Shown here one piece after another: positions 44,339 to 55,108 of a DNA stretch of 55,797 nt; the stretch's first letter is position 1, and each line of letters starts with the position of its first letter. The position numbers and the translations under genes were made by a program. The stretch is taken from positions 1-55,797 of the forward strand of contig CAMLLU010000035.1 in assembly GCA_946480925.1 (NCBI GenBank), given 5' to 3'. The DNA comes from an uncultured Rivibacter sp. GTDB lineage: Bacteria > Pseudomonadota > Gammaproteobacteria > Burkholderiales > Burkholderiaceae. The notes beneath the pieces are model-generated. The model had not been told where the DNA came from, did no database searches, and worked only from the letters and a program-made list of their open reading frames with translations.

Positions 44339-44462
44339 GGGGAAACTGCGGCGAAGCGCGGCGGCGGGAAAGCCTGGGATTGTCGCGGATCACGCGTCAT
44401 TGCAGGCTTGAGGGTCCGATGAGGGAAGATTGCGCCAGCAACGAAGCTGGTCGGAGGGTTTT

Positions 44463-44858
44463 ATGACAGTTCGCATCGTGCGTCTGGGAAGTGATCGCCT
44501 GCCCGACGAAGGCGTGCGCATCGGCACCGTGCGCCGGCCGCCGCGCGGCGTGGCCAAGGCGGATTTCGCGTCACAGAACTGGTACGACGTTTGGCTGCCC
44601 AACCTGTCACCCAGCGCCGAGCTGGTGAAGCTGGCACAGGCCGCAGAGAACCCGGCCGCCTGGGCCACCTTCGTGAAGCGCTACCGGGCCGAGATGTCGG
44701 TGCCCGAAGTGAGCCGCGTGCTGGACCTGCTGGCCGCGCTGTCGCACACGACGAATTTCTCGGTGGGCTGTTACTGCGAGGACGAGAAACACTGCCACCG
44801 CTCGGTGCTGCGCACCTTGCTGCACGAGCACGGGGCGAGGATGGACTCCCCCCCGTAG
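44463..44858 (+). CDS. DUF488 protein
   Basis: A 131-residue DUF488 protein (MTVRIVRLGSDRLPDEGVRI, NWYDVWLPNLSPSAEL, ending with CYCEDEKHCHRSVLRTLL). The Cys and His cluster CxCxxxxxCHR near the C terminus is diagnostic. The last residues DSPP and the stop are encoded by REP-like copy D, so the true ancestral end may have been slightly different. ATG 44463 (MTVRIVR) is preferred to one 33 bp earlier. Function is unknown; the fold is thought to be nucleic-acid or nucleotide related. Confidence 0.85.
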   Translation: MTVRIVRLGSDRLPDEGVRIGTVRRPPRGVAKADFASQNWYDVWLPNLSPSAELVKLAQAAENPAAWATFVKRYRAEMSVPEVSRVLDLLAALSHTTNFSVGCYCEDEKHCHRSVLRTLLHEHGARMDSPP

Positions 44859-44920
44859 CGCCTGCGGCGCTCCCCCTCAGGGGCGGCGCTGGCAGACCGG
44901 CGAAGCCGGATCCGCGGCGC
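44847..44920. repeat. REP-like double hairpin, copy D
   Basis: CCCCCCGTAGCGCCTGCGGC, then CCCCCTC and GCGGCGCTGG-type dyads, and GACCGGCGAAGCCGG. It is the reverse-complement counterpart of copy B, almost identical over a 25-base stretch. It contains the DUF488 stop codon and ends just before the priA stop at 44934. Confidence 0.6.
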
Positions 44921-44933
44921 CCACTCGCATGGC

Positions 44934-47003
44934 TCATATCGCCAAGGGGTCGACGTCCACTGCCCAGCGCAGCACGCCCTTGTGCTGCGGACGCAGACCG
45001 TGCAGCTGCGGCAGCCAGCCGGACAAGAAGCGCTGCAGCACCGGTCGCGAGGCCGACTCCACGAGCATCTGCGCACGCTCGACGTTGGCCACCCGCTGCA
45101 CCGGTGTCGGCACCGGCGGGTAGATCAGCAGCTCCTGCGCGGCTTCGCCGGCCGTGTCTGCAGCAGCCTGTAAAAACGCCTGCGCCGCCTCTTGCGTGCG
45201 CGCATCGGCCCGCAACAGCGCCAAGTGCGCAAACGGCGGCAGCCCGGCCATGCGTCGCTCTGCCAGCTGGCCCGCAGCGAATCGTTCGTAGTCGTGCTTG
45301 AGCAGCGCCTGATAGAGCGCGTGCGTGGGGTTCCACGTCTGCACCCACATCTCGCTGCGGGCAGCTTGCTCCGCGTCGCGCCCCGCGCGGCCGGCGGCCT
45401 GCATCAGTAGCGCGAACAGGCGTTCGGGCGCGCGGAAGTCGGAGCTGAACAGGCCTGAGTCCGGGTTCACCGCGGCCACCAGCGTCATGCGGCGGAAGTC
45501 GTGGCCCTTGGCCACCATCTGCGTGCCCACCAGCACGTCTACCTCGCCGGCGTGCACGCTGGCGAGCTGTGTCTCGAGCGAGCCTTTGGCCTTGGTAGTG
45601 TCGGCGTCGATGCGGCCGATGCGTGCACCGGGCAACAGCGTTGCGAGCTGCTCTTCGAGCCGCTCGGTGCCGCGGCCTACCGGCTGGATGTCGAGGTTGC
45701 CGCAGTCCGGGCAGGCACGCGGCACGCGTTCGGTGAAGCCGCAGTGGTGGCAGCGCAGCGTGCGATCGCTCTTGTGGAACACGCGCCAGGCGCTGCAATG
45801 CGGGCAGCCGCTTTTCCAGGCGCAGTCGGGGCAATGCAGCACCGGCGCATAGCCTCGGCGGTTGAGCAGCAGCAGGCTCTGTTCGCCGGCCTCGAGCCGC
45901 TTGCGCACCGCATCGAGCAACTGCGGCGCGATGGCGTTGTCGTGCATGGTGCCCTTGGGCAGGCGCGACAGGTCGAGCAGGCGCACCGATGGCAGCACCC
46001 CGCCGCCGATGCGCGCCGGCAAGGCCAGGCGCTGGTAGCGCCCTTCGGCCGAGTTGTGCCAGGTTTCGAGCGAGGGCGTGGCCGAACCCAGCAGCACCTG
46101 CGCGCCTTCGAGCCGGCCGCGATAGACCGCCAGGTCGCGCGCCGAATACCGCGCACCTTCCTGCTGCTTGTAGGAAGGGTCGTGTTCCTCGTCGACGACG
46201 ATGAGCCCCAGCCGCGGCAGCGACGCGAAGATGGCCATGCGCGTGCCCAGCACGAGGTCCGCCTCGCCCAGGTGGGCGGCCAGCCAGTGTTGCAGCCGCT
46301 GCGCCGGTGTGAGGCCGCTGTGCAGCGACACCAGTCGCCTGCCCGGGAAGCGCTGTGCAAACCGTGCTTCGAGCTGCGGCGTGAGGTTGATCTCGGGCAC
46401 CAGCACCAGCGCCTGGCGCCCTTGCTGCAGCGCCCGCTCGGCCTCGCGCAGGTAGACCTCCGTCTTGCCGCTGCCGGTCACGCCGTACAGCAGCGCGACG
46501 CCCGCTGTGTCGGCCTGTAGCTTTTGCAGCGCAGCCGCCTGGTCGGCACTCAGCTCAGGCCGGGCCGGCTCCGACGCTGCAGCTGCCTCGGCCGCAAGCT
46601 GCTTGCGCAACCGCTTCAGGCGGCGGGCGAATTGGGTGCCGTCGAGCTGGCGCAGCTCGGGCGGCAACACGGCCAGCGCCAGCTCGCCGAGGCCGCGCTG
46701 GTAGTAGGAAGCCGCAAACGACACCAGCTGGCGCCATGCCGCCGGCAACGGCGGCAGATCGACGAGCACCTCGGCCACCGGCCGCAGCTCGGCTTCGGCC
46801 GGCAGCGGTGATTCAGCGGGTGCGTCGTCCCACACCAGGCCCGCCACCACGCGGCGGCCGAGCGGCACCCGCACCAGGCTGCCAGGGGCCGGAGGCATGT
46901 CGCATTGGTAGTCGAGCGGCTCGCCCAGACCGCTGTGCTGGGGCGTTTCCACCGCCACGCGCACCCGGGGCAGAGCTGGCAGGATCGGGCCTGAGTTACG
47001 CAC
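44934..47003 (-). CDS. priA: Primosomal helicase PriA
   Basis: PriA restarts stalled replication forks. The 689-residue protein has the N-terminal DNA-binding region, Walker A YGVTGSGKTEVYLR, DEEH in VVDEEHDPSYKQQEGARYSA and the helicase motifs ATPSLETW and QMVAKGHDF. The zinc-binding cysteine cluster CPDCAWKSGCPHC and CHHCGFTERVPRACPDC is complete. The GTG at 47003 is assumed; in-frame alternatives are possible just downstream. It is preceded by a 330-bp region and by hemE on the same strand. Confidence 0.95.
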   Translation of the reverse strand: MRNSGPILPALPRVRVAVETPQHSGLGEPLDYQCDMPPAPGSLVRVPLGRRVVAGLVWDDAPAESPLPAEAELRPVAEVLVDLPPLPAAWRQLVSFAASYYQRGLGELALAVLPPELRQLDGTQFARRLKRLRKQLAAEAAAASEPARPELSADQAAALQKLQADTAGVALLYGVTGSGKTEVYLREAERALQQGRQALVLVPEINLTPQLEARFAQRFPGRRLVSLHSGLTPAQRLQHWLAAHLGEADLVLGTRMAIFASLPRLGLIVVDEEHDPSYKQQEGARYSARDLAVYRGRLEGAQVLLGSATPSLETWHNSAEGRYQRLALPARIGGGVLPSVRLLDLSRLPKGTMHDNAIAPQLLDAVRKRLEAGEQSLLLLNRRGYAPVLHCPDCAWKSGCPHCSAWRVFHKSDRTLRCHHCGFTERVPRACPDCGNLDIQPVGRGTERLEEQLATLLPGARIGRIDADTTKAKGSLETQLASVHAGEVDVLVGTQMVAKGHDFRRMTLVAAVNPDSGLFSSDFRAPERLFALLMQAAGRAGRDAEQAARSEMWVQTWNPTHALYQALLKHDYERFAAGQLAERRMAGLPPFAHLALLRADARTQEAAQAFLQAAADTAGEAAQELLIYPPVPTPVQRVANVERAQMLVESASRPVLQRFLSGWLPQLHGLRPQHKGVLRWAVDVDPLAI

Positions 47004-47336
47004 GGAAATTCAAAATCGCTTCAATGATGCACCGTAAGTCCCTGATTCTTCAGCGCTTTTGAGACCATCCACTCCGCCTGTGGAAAACTTTGTGGGAAAC
47101 CTGCGCATACGCGTGCTAAATGCTTGCCCCGCTTGCTGTTGAGACTCATTGCTGCCTGCTTAGGCAAGCGCATGAAGCCTTATGAATCAAGCACTTAGTG
47201 ATATGCGCAGAATCGGTGCTGCGGCGGCGCAGCAGCTTGCAGCCGCTCGGCCCGCTTGCCTACTTTTGGGGATAAGTCAATCCCTGCAGGCATTATTTCC
47301 CAGGGAAAACACCGGTTGTGATGCACTGCGCGGCCT
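47004..47336. promoter_or_regulatory. priA upstream region with DnaA-like boxes
   Basis: This 333-bp gap between hemE and priA has no gene I can support. It contains CTGTGGAAAACTTTGTGGGA at about 47078-47097; the first part fits the DnaA box TTWTNCACA on the minus strand. A dyad CCCAGGG lies near 47300 and GGGGATAAGTCAATCCC near 47268. These may regulate priA, but no operator is proven. Confidence 0.3.
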
Positions 47337-48440
47337 TCAGCCCCGCAGGCGCCGCGAGTATTCGTGCACTGCCTGGACCAGCACCGACACGCTGTCGGGC
47401 GGGGTGTGCTGGCTGATGCCATGGCCCAGGTTGAACACGTGGCCTGCCATTGAACCGTTGGCCTGTTGCGGCGGGCCGAAGCTTTCGAGGGCCTGCGCTA
47501 CTTCGGCGCGGATCTGCTCCGGCCCGGCGAACAGCACCATCGGATCGAGATTGCCCTGGACGGCCACTCGCTCACCGACCCGCGCACGCGCATTGGCAAG
47601 GCTCACGGTCCAGTCGATGCCGACCACGTCGCAGCCGGTGGCCGCAATCTCCTCGAGCCAGCCGCCACCGCCCTTGGTGAACACGATGCTGGGAATGCGA
47701 AAGCCCTCGTGCTCCTTCTTCAATTGCCGCAGCACGCGCTCGGTGTAGGCGAGGCTGAAGCGCCGGAACGCGGCATCGGCCAGCACACCGCCCCAGCTGT
47801 CGAAGATCATCACGGCCTGCGCGCCAGCTTCGATCTGCGCGTTGAGGTAGGCCGCCACCGCGTCGGCGTTGATGGCCAGGATGCGATGCATCAGGTCGGG
47901 CCGGCGGTAGAGCATGGTCTTCACCAGCCGGTAGTCGTCGGAGCCGGCGCCTTCGACCATGTAGCAGGCCAGCGTCCACGGGCTGCCCGAGAAGCCGATC
48001 AACGGCACGCGGCCGTTCAAGGCACTGCGGATGGAACGGACCGCGTCGAACACGTAACGCAGCTTGTCGAGGTCGGGCGCGGCCAGCGTCGCGACGTCGG
48101 CCTCGTCGCGGATCGGCGTGGCAAAACGCGGCCCCTCGCCGGCGGCGAAGCTCAGGCCCAGCCCCATCGCGTCGGGCACGGTGAGGATGTCGCTGAACAG
48201 GATGGCCGCGTCGAGCGGGTAGCGCTCCAGCGGCTGCAGCGTCACCTCGGTGGCGAACGCAGGGCTGGTGGCCAGGCCCATGAAGCTGCCGGCGCGGGCG
48301 CGCGTCGCGTTGTACTCCGGCAGGTAGCGGCCGGCCTGGCGCATGAGCCACACCGGCGTGTAGTCGGTGGGCTGGCGCAGGCAGGCGCGCAGGAAGGTGT
48401 CGTTCGCCAGCGGCGGCAGGGAAAGGGGGGCGGAGGGCAT
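47337..48440 (-). CDS. hemE: Uroporphyrinogen decarboxylase
   Basis: HemE decarboxylates uroporphyrinogen III to coproporphyrinogen III in haem synthesis. The 367-residue length is standard. Active-site motifs: [15 protein letters not shown] (Arg pair), [14 protein letters not shown] (catalytic Asp), [25 protein letters not shown] and the C-terminal FNLGHGI. ATG 48440 is chosen because it matches the normal start and has a GAGG-type region nearby. It lies 14 bp after the stop of the Rossmann-fold gene on the same strand. Confidence 0.97.
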   Translation of the reverse strand: MPSAPLSLPPLANDTFLRACLRQPTDYTPVWLMRQAGRYLPEYNATRARAGSFMGLATSPAFATEVTLQPLERYPLDAAILFSDILTVPDAMGLGLSFAAGEGPRFATPIRDEADVATLAAPDLDKLRYVFDAVRSIRSALNGRVPLIGFSGSPWTLACYMVEGAGSDDYRLVKTMLYRRPDLMHRILAINADAVAAYLNAQIEAGAQAVMIFDSWGGVLADAAFRRFSLAYTERVLRQLKKEHEGFRIPSIVFTKGGGGWLEEIAATGCDVVGIDWTVSLANARARVGERVAVQGNLDPMVLFAGPEQIRAEVAQALESFGPPQQANGSMAGHVFNLGHGISQHTPPDSVSVLVQAVHEYSRRLRG

Positions 48441-48454
48441 CGCGGGATTGTCGA

Positions 48455-49228
48455 TCAAACGGCCGCATCGGCCGCCGGTGCCAGCCAACGCGCGACCGCG
48501 GCACCGGGCCCTTCGGCCTGTGCGGCCTCCCACACCAGCTCGGCGCCGGCCACGCGTGTGCCCGGCTGTTCATGCGGCCATTGCCGCAGCACTTCGAGCA
48601 CGAAGTCGGCCACCGTGGCGGCGCGCACCGGGCGCTCGTGGCTGGGCAGCATCAGCTGCAGCTGCGACAGCCACAAAGCCGCAAGTCGCTGCAGCCGGGA
48701 GCGGGAAGGCGCGGATGCGAGGCTGTGCTGCGTGGGCCGCACGAACAGCAGGCGGTGGAACCCCAGCATCGCGACCTCCTGCTCGCCCAGCGTGGCGAGC
48801 CCATGCCGCAGCGCCTGAGGCAGCATGGCCGGCGCATGCGGCAGCACCACGGCGAGCGTATCCACGCCACCTTCGCGCAGCCACCGCGCCAGGCCAGCGA
48901 GCTGCTGCGGCTCGGTGTCGAAGAAGGCTTCCTCACGGCCGTGGGTGCCGCGTGCGCGGTCGAACACGACGATGGCGGTGGCAACCGGTGGCACCGGCGG
49001 GCGCACGGCGCCGGCCAGGTTCAACGGCGACAGCCCACGCATCGCCGCCTGCAACGGGCCGGTGGTGGCCACGTGCACCGTTGCGTAGCGCCCGCTTGAC
49101 AAAGCCTGCTCCAGCACCGCCGAGCCCAACGCGCCTGCGGCACCAATGACAATCAGGTGAGCGCCGGAGGGAGCAGGCGGCGCACGGCGCGAGGCTGCCT
49201 GCAAGGCGGTCAGTGGATCGAGCGGCAT
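48455..49228 (-). CDS. Rossmann-fold protein, NAD(P)-binding type
   Basis: A 257-residue protein with a Rossmann βαβ start ([20 protein letters not shown] near 24-43) and alternating strands ([44 protein letters not shown]). It lacks the catalytic YxxxK typical of classical dehydrogenases, though it resembles the NmrA-like/atypical group. It is just upstream of hemE, 14 bp apart, so probably co-transcribed. The role is unknown; a link to tetrapyrrole metabolism is only positional. Confidence 0.7.
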   Translation of the reverse strand: MPLDPLTALQAASRRAPPAPSGAHLIVIGAAGALGSAVLEQALSSGRYATVHVATTGPLQAAMRGLSPLNLAGAVRPPVPPVATAIVVFDRARGTHGREEAFFDTEPQQLAGLARWLREGGVDTLAVVLPHAPAMLPQALRHGLATLGEQEVAMLGFHRLLFVRPTQHSLASAPSRSRLQRLAALWLSQLQLMLPSHERPVRAATVADFVLEVLRQWPHEQPGTRVAGAELVWEAAQAEGPGAAVARWLAPAADAAV

Positions 49229-49373
49229 GGGCCGATGGTACGCAAGCTGCCGCAAACGTTGGCACCAGCGGCGCTACAGTCGCGCGATGCGTCCGGGCCC
49301 CGTCTTGAAGGCCTGGGCTGTGCTCCCCATCTCGCTTGCGTCCGGGAACGCCCGGCTGCTTGAAAGGAATGCC

Positions 49374-49976
49374 ATGACCCGACGTCTCTTCGCCCTGCTC
49401 GCCACCCTGCTGCTGAGCGCCTCGCTCACCGGCTGCGGCTACAACGAATTCCAGCGCCTGGACGAGCAGACCAAGGCCGCGTGGTCCGAGGTGCTCAACC
49501 AGTACCAGCGGCGCGCCGACCTGATTCCGAACATCGTGGCCACCGTGAAGGGCGAGGCCAACTTCGAGCAGGAAACACTCACCAAGGTGGTGGAAGCGCG
49601 TGCCAAGGCCACGTCGATCCAGGTAAGCCCCGAGACGCTGAACAACCCCGAGGCATTCAACCGCTTCCAGCAGGCCCAGGGTGAGCTGTCGAGCGCTCTG
49701 TCACGCCTGATCGCCGTGAGCGAAAACTACCCGAACCTGAAGGCCAACCAGGGCTTCCAGGACCTGCGCGTGCAGCTCGAAGGCACCGAGAACCGCATCA
49801 CCGTGGCGCGCAACCGCTACATCAAGGCGGTGGCCGACTACAACGTGCTCGCGCGCAGCTTCCCGAGCAACCTGACGGCCATGGTGTTCAGCTACCAGCC
49901 CAAGCCCAACTTCACGGTGCAGGACGAAGCCGCCATCAGCGCACCGCCGAAGGTGGACTTCGGCGCGTCGAAGTAA
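49374..49976 (+). CDS. lemA: LemA-family lipoprotein
   Basis: A 200-residue LemA protein. The N-terminal signal sequence has a lipobox ending LTGC (Cys21). Helical hairpins follow: RLDEQTKAAWSEVLNQYQRR, LIPNIVATVKGEANFE and LIAVSENYPNLKANQGFQDL, with the ENRITVARNRYIKAVADYN core. LemA proteins are membrane-associated and of debated function. ATG 49374 is chosen, which puts the lipobox in place. Two TPM-domain genes follow; the three together are a recurrent operon. Confidence 0.93.
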   Translation: MTRRLFALLATLLLSASLTGCGYNEFQRLDEQTKAAWSEVLNQYQRRADLIPNIVATVKGEANFEQETLTKVVEARAKATSIQVSPETLNNPEAFNRFQQAQGELSSALSRLIAVSENYPNLKANQGFQDLRVQLEGTENRITVARNRYIKAVADYNVLARSFPSNLTAMVFSYQPKPNFTVQDEAAISAPPKVDFGASK

Positions 49977-50016
49977 GTAGCCCAAGCGGCTCGACACGCT
50001 GAAGCAGGACGTCCAC

Positions 50017-50919
50017 GTGACCCGCTTGCTTGTGGCCCTGTGGCTTGCGCTGCTGGGCTTCTGCGCGTCCGCGCAGGAACTGCAACCGGTGCCGGCGCTG
50101 TCGGCGCGGGTGATCGACCAGACCGGCACCCTGAACTCCGCGCAGCGCGACGCGCTCGAGAACAAGCTGGCCTCGTTCGAGCGCGAGGCCGGTCCGCAGA
50201 TCGTGGTGGTGATCGTCGCCACCGCGCGGCCGGAAGACATCACGAGCTACACGCAGCGCCTGGGTGACGTCTGGAAGATCGGCCGCCGCGACGTGGGCGA
50301 TGGGTTGCTCATCGTGGTGGCCAAGAACGACCGGCAGGTGCGCATTGCGCCAGCCAAGGCCCTCGAGGGTGCGGTGCCCGATCTGGCCGCACGGCAGATC
50401 ATCGAGCGGTCGATCCGCCCGGCGTTCCGGGCGGGCGACTATGCCGGCGGGCTGAATGCCGCGATAGATGAACTGATCGCACGCATCCGCGGCGAGCACT
50501 TGCCCGCGCCGGAGCAGCACGGCAACCGCTCCGTGCAACAGGATCGGGGAGCCGATTGGGAAGAACTTGCAATGTTCTTCTTCGTCGGCGTGCCTGTGCT
50601 CGGCGCCTTGCTGACCGGCATGCTGGGCCGCAAGGCCGGTTCGCTGCTCACCGCCGCCGCGGCAGGGGGGCTGGGCTGGTGGTTCACCACCAGCGCGCTG
50701 TTGGCTGGCGTGGCGGGTGTGATGGCACTGGTGCTGGTCGGCATCCTCGGGATCGGCGCTGCGCGCAGCGGCCGCCGGGGTCGCAGGTCGGGTGTCGACG
50801 TGCCCATCATCTGGGGGGGCGGTGGTGGAGGTGGCGGCTGGGGCGGTGGCGACGGCGGCGGTTTTTCGTCCGGCGGCGGTGGCGACTTCGGCGGCGGTGG
50901 CGCTTCGGGAGACTGGTAA
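50017..50919 (+). CDS. TPM-domain membrane protein (YgcG family)
   Basis: A 300-residue protein with a signal peptide (MTRLLVALWLALLGFCASA), a TPM phosphatase-like domain (about 25-155: VPALSARVIDQTGTLNSAQR, GDGLLIVVAKNDRQVRIAPA) and two hydrophobic helices (near 185-245). It ends in a striking glycine- and serine-rich tail (GGGGGGGGWGGGDGGGFSSG, then GGGDFGGGGASGDW). Such tails are typical of YgcG-like proteins. It is 40 bp after lemA; the start is GTG 50017. Confidence 0.9.
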   Translation: MTRLLVALWLALLGFCASAQELQPVPALSARVIDQTGTLNSAQRDALENKLASFEREAGPQIVVVIVATARPEDITSYTQRLGDVWKIGRRDVGDGLLIVVAKNDRQVRIAPAKALEGAVPDLAARQIIERSIRPAFRAGDYAGGLNAAIDELIARIRGEHLPAPEQHGNRSVQQDRGADWEELAMFFFVGVPVLGALLTGMLGRKAGSLLTAAAAGGLGWWFTTSALLAGVAGVMALVLVGILGIGAARSGRRGRRSGVDVPIIWGGGGGGGGWGGGDGGGFSSGGGGDFGGGGASGDW

Positions 50920-50921
50920 GC

Positions 50922-51428
50922 ATGAACCGCTGGCTGCGCATCCTCAAACATCGCTGGCTCGACGAAAGTGACACGCGGCGCGCCCTCGGCCCACCGGCGC
51001 TGAGCAACCTTGAAGCGCGCATTCGCGCCAGTGAAACACAGCACAGTGGCGAGATCCGCCTGTGTGTGGAAGCTGGGCTGCCGCTGAGCTACCTGTGGCG
51101 CGGGGCCACGGCGCGCGAACGTGCGATCACGATGTTCGGCAAGCTGCGCGTGTGGGACACCGAGCTCAACAACGGCGTGCTGATCTACCTGCTGCTGGCC
51201 GAACACCGCATCGAGATCGTGGCCGATCGTGACGTGAACCGCCACGTGCCACACGCACAGTGGGAAGCCATCGTCGCCAAGATGTCGACCGAGTTCGCGG
51301 CGCGGCGCTACGAGGCAGGGTTGGCCGCGGCCATCGATGCCGTGACCGCGCTACTGGTGCAGCACTTTCCCCTCGCGGCCGACCAGCACAACCCCAACGA
51401 GCTACCGGACGCGCCCGATCTGCGCTGA
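50922..51428 (+). CDS. TPM-domain protein, short form
   Basis: A 168-residue TPM-domain protein without signal peptide or glycine tail: SETQHSGEIRLCVEAGLPLS, ERAITMFGKLRVWDTELNN and GVLIYLLLAEHRIEIVADRD. A basic N terminus (MNRWLRILKHRW) precedes it. The start comes 2 bp after the previous stop, so translation is coupled. It completes the lemA-TPM-TPM operon. Confidence 0.88.
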   Translation: MNRWLRILKHRWLDESDTRRALGPPALSNLEARIRASETQHSGEIRLCVEAGLPLSYLWRGATARERAITMFGKLRVWDTELNNGVLIYLLLAEHRIEIVADRDVNRHVPHAQWEAIVAKMSTEFAARRYEAGLAAAIDAVTALLVQHFPLAADQHNPNELPDAPDLR

Positions 51429-51523
51429 CACGCGCACGTGGATTGCCGATCCCGTGGGATTGAGCGCAAGGCGCAGCGCGCGCATCATGAGCCGCTGCCT
51501 GACCTGAACCACTGGAGGCTGAA

Positions 51524-52102
51524 ATGGCCACGACCGCCCGTCTGCTGACCCCAGCGCTGCTGATGCTTGCCGCATATGGCAGCGCTCTCGCACAAAACCG
51601 CCCGCCCATCAAAGCCGGCCTGTGGGAGGTCAAGCAGACACGCGAGATGAACGGCCAGAAGATGCCCGACGTGAGCGAACACTTCAAGAACATGCCGCCT
51701 GAGGCTCGCAAACGCATGGAACAGCAGATGCGCCAGCGTGGCATGGAGATGGGCGGCAGCAGTGCGATGAAGGTCTGCCTGAGCGAGGAGTCGCTGTCTC
51801 GCGACGACTGGACCTCGGCCGGCGGCGAACACGGCTGCAAGACGGAGATCCTGAGCCGCGGCGCCAACGTCTGGAAGTGGCGCTCCGCCTGCGGCGGCCA
51901 GCCGCCCAGCGTGGCCGAAGGCGAGACCCGCTTCCAGGGTGACACCGTCTATACGACGGTGGTGGACATGACCACGCAACAACAGGGCCAGCAGCAGAAG
52001 ATGCACATGGAGATGCAGGGCAAGTGGCTGGGTGCCGACTGCGGCATGCTCAAGCCCATCGTGCCTCCCAAGGGCGGCAACAAGCCTGCAGCCAAGCCCT
52101 GA
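51524..52102 (+). CDS. DUF3617 periplasmic protein
   Basis: A 192-residue secreted protein (signal MATTARLLTPALLMLAAYGSALA) of the DUF3617 family. The opening PPIKAGLWEVKQTREMNG and the later MKVCLSEESLSR, CKTEILSRG and KWRSACGG are family-like. A Met/Gln-rich helical stretch (KRMEQQMRQRGMEMGGS) and a Gln run (TTQQQGQQQKMHMEMQG) interrupt it. It is convergent with atpC; a terminator separates them. Confidence 0.87.
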   Translation: MATTARLLTPALLMLAAYGSALAQNRPPIKAGLWEVKQTREMNGQKMPDVSEHFKNMPPEARKRMEQQMRQRGMEMGGSSAMKVCLSEESLSRDDWTSAGGEHGCKTEILSRGANVWKWRSACGGQPPSVAEGETRFQGDTVYTTVVDMTTQQQGQQQKMHMEMQGKWLGADCGMLKPIVPPKGGNKPAAKP

Positions 52103-52133
52103 CGACGATTCGCGCGACAGCTCCTGCAAAACA

Positions 52134-52168
52134 AACAGCCCACCGGTGTGAGCCGGCGGGCTGTTTTC
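52134..52168. terminator. Bidirectional terminator between DUF3617 gene and atpC
   Basis: ACAGCCCACCGG (52135-52146) pairs with CCGGCGGGCTGT (52153-52164) with one mismatch, followed by TTTTCTT on the plus strand. On the minus strand, a T-rich tail (TTTGTTTT) also follows. It serves both convergent genes. Confidence 0.8.
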
Positions 52169-52207
52169 TTGTGCGTCTGGTGGGCCGCTTGCTTCGTTAT
52201 CCGCGCT

Positions 52208-52624
52208 TCACTTCTTGCGGAAGCGGCGCAGCGCGGCGATCTGCGCGGCCATGGCGGCGAACTCGCTCTGGGCCTTGGCCAGGTCGATGTCGCTCTTGGC
52301 GTTGCGCATGGCCTCCTCGGCCAGGCGCTTGGCCTCGGTGGCCTTGGCTTCGTCGAGGTCCTTGCCGCGGATGGCGGTGTCGGCCAGCACCGTGACCGAA
52401 TTCGGCTGCACTTCGAGAATGCCGCCGGCCACGAACACGAACTCTTCCTCGCCGTTGTCGGCCCGCTCGATGCGCACCGCGCCCGGGCGGATGCGGGTGA
52501 TCAGCGGCGTGTGCTTCGGCAGGATGCCCAGCTCGCCGCCTTCGCCCGGCAGCGCGACGAACTTCGCCTCGCCCGAGAAGATGGACTCTTCTGCGGAGAC
52601 GACGTCGACATGAATGGTTGCCAT
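52208..52624 (-). CDS. atpC: ATP synthase epsilon subunit
   Basis: The 138-residue ε subunit of the F1 sector: N-terminal β-sandwich ([40 protein letters not shown]) and a C-terminal helical hairpin (about 88-138, [20 protein letters not shown]) that can inhibit ATPase activity. It is the last gene of the atp operon. The 96-bp spacer to atpD is filled with heptamer repeats. Confidence 0.96.
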   Translation of the reverse strand: MATIHVDVVSAEESIFSGEAKFVALPGEGGELGILPKHTPLITRIRPGAVRIERADNGEEEFVFVAGGILEVQPNSVTVLADTAIRGKDLDEAKATEAKRLAEEAMRNAKSDIDLAKAQSEFAAMAAQIAALRRFRKK

Positions 52625-52631
52625 TGGGTTT

Positions 52632-54184
<1,553 letters not shown>

Positions 54185-54197
54185 TCAGCGGGCTCGA

Positions 54198-55079
54198 TCA
54201 GCCCACCGCGGCAGCACCGCCCACGATCTCGGAGAGTTCCTTGGTGATCGCGGCCTGGCGGGTCTTGTTGTAGACCAGCTTCAGTTCGTTGATCAGGTTG
54301 CCGGCGTTGTCGGTCGCAGCCTTCATGGCCACCATGCGGGCCGACTGCTCAGACGCCATGTTCTCGGCCACTGCCTGGTAGATCAGGGCCTCGACATAGC
54401 GCACCAGCAGCTCGTCGATCACGCTCTTCGCATCGGGTTCGTAGAGATAGTCCCAGCCGTAGGCCTGCTTCTCTTCGGCGGTCTGCGCCAAGCGCGCCTG
54501 CGACAGCGGCAGCAGCTGCTCGACCACCGGCTCCTGCTTCATCGTGTTGATGAAGCGGGTGTAGCAGAGGTAGACCGCGTCCAGCTTGCCTTCGGCGTAC
54601 TGGTCGAGCAGCACCTTCACCGGGCCGATCAGCTTTTCGAGGTGGGGCGTGTCACCCAGCTGGGTGACCTGCGACACCACCTTGGCGCCGATGCGGTTGA
54701 GAAAGCCCAGGCCCTTGTTGCCGATGGCCACTGCCTGCGTCTTGACGTTCTGACCTTCGAGCTCCTTGAGCTTGGCGGTCATGGCGCGCAGGACGTTGGT
54801 GTTCAGGCCGCCGCACAGCCCCTTGTCGGTGGTCACCACGATCACGCCCGCGCCGCCGGTGCCGGCGCGCGTCTGCATGAAGGGGTGCACGTACTCGGGG
54901 TTCGCCTCGCCCAGGTGGGCGGCGATGTTGCGGATTTTGTCGGCGTACGGACGGGCGTGGCGCATGCGCTCCTGCGCCTTGCGCATCTTGGAGGCGGCGA
55001 CCATCTCCATGGCCTTGGTGATCTTCTTGGTGTTTTCCACCGATTTGATCTTGCCGCGTATTTCCTTGCCTGCCGCCAT
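54198..55079 (-). CDS. atpG: ATP synthase gamma subunit
   Basis: The 293-residue γ subunit forms the rotating central shaft. Start [20 protein letters not shown] and its C terminus [20 protein letters not shown] (both long helices) are typical, with the conserved [10 protein letters not shown] in the middle. It follows atpA by 29 bp with AGGAGCAC upstream. Confidence 0.97.
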   Translation of the reverse strand: MAAGKEIRGKIKSVENTKKITKAMEMVAASKMRKAQERMRHARPYADKIRNIAAHLGEANPEYVHPFMQTRAGTGGAGVIVVTTDKGLCGGLNTNVLRAMTAKLKELEGQNVKTQAVAIGNKGLGFLNRIGAKVVSQVTQLGDTPHLEKLIGPVKVLLDQYAEGKLDAVYLCYTRFINTMKQEPVVEQLLPLSQARLAQTAEEKQAYGWDYLYEPDAKSVIDELLVRYVEALIYQAVAENMASEQSARMVAMKAATDNAGNLINELKLVYNKTRQAAITKELSEIVGGAAAVG

Positions 55080-55108
55080 GACGGTGCTCCTGTAGGTTCA
55101 GCCGGCCG

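Noticed and set aside
44461..45834. 457-residue minus-strand frame inside priA
   Set aside because: Out-of-frame translation, rich in Arg and Ala, of the priA coding region.
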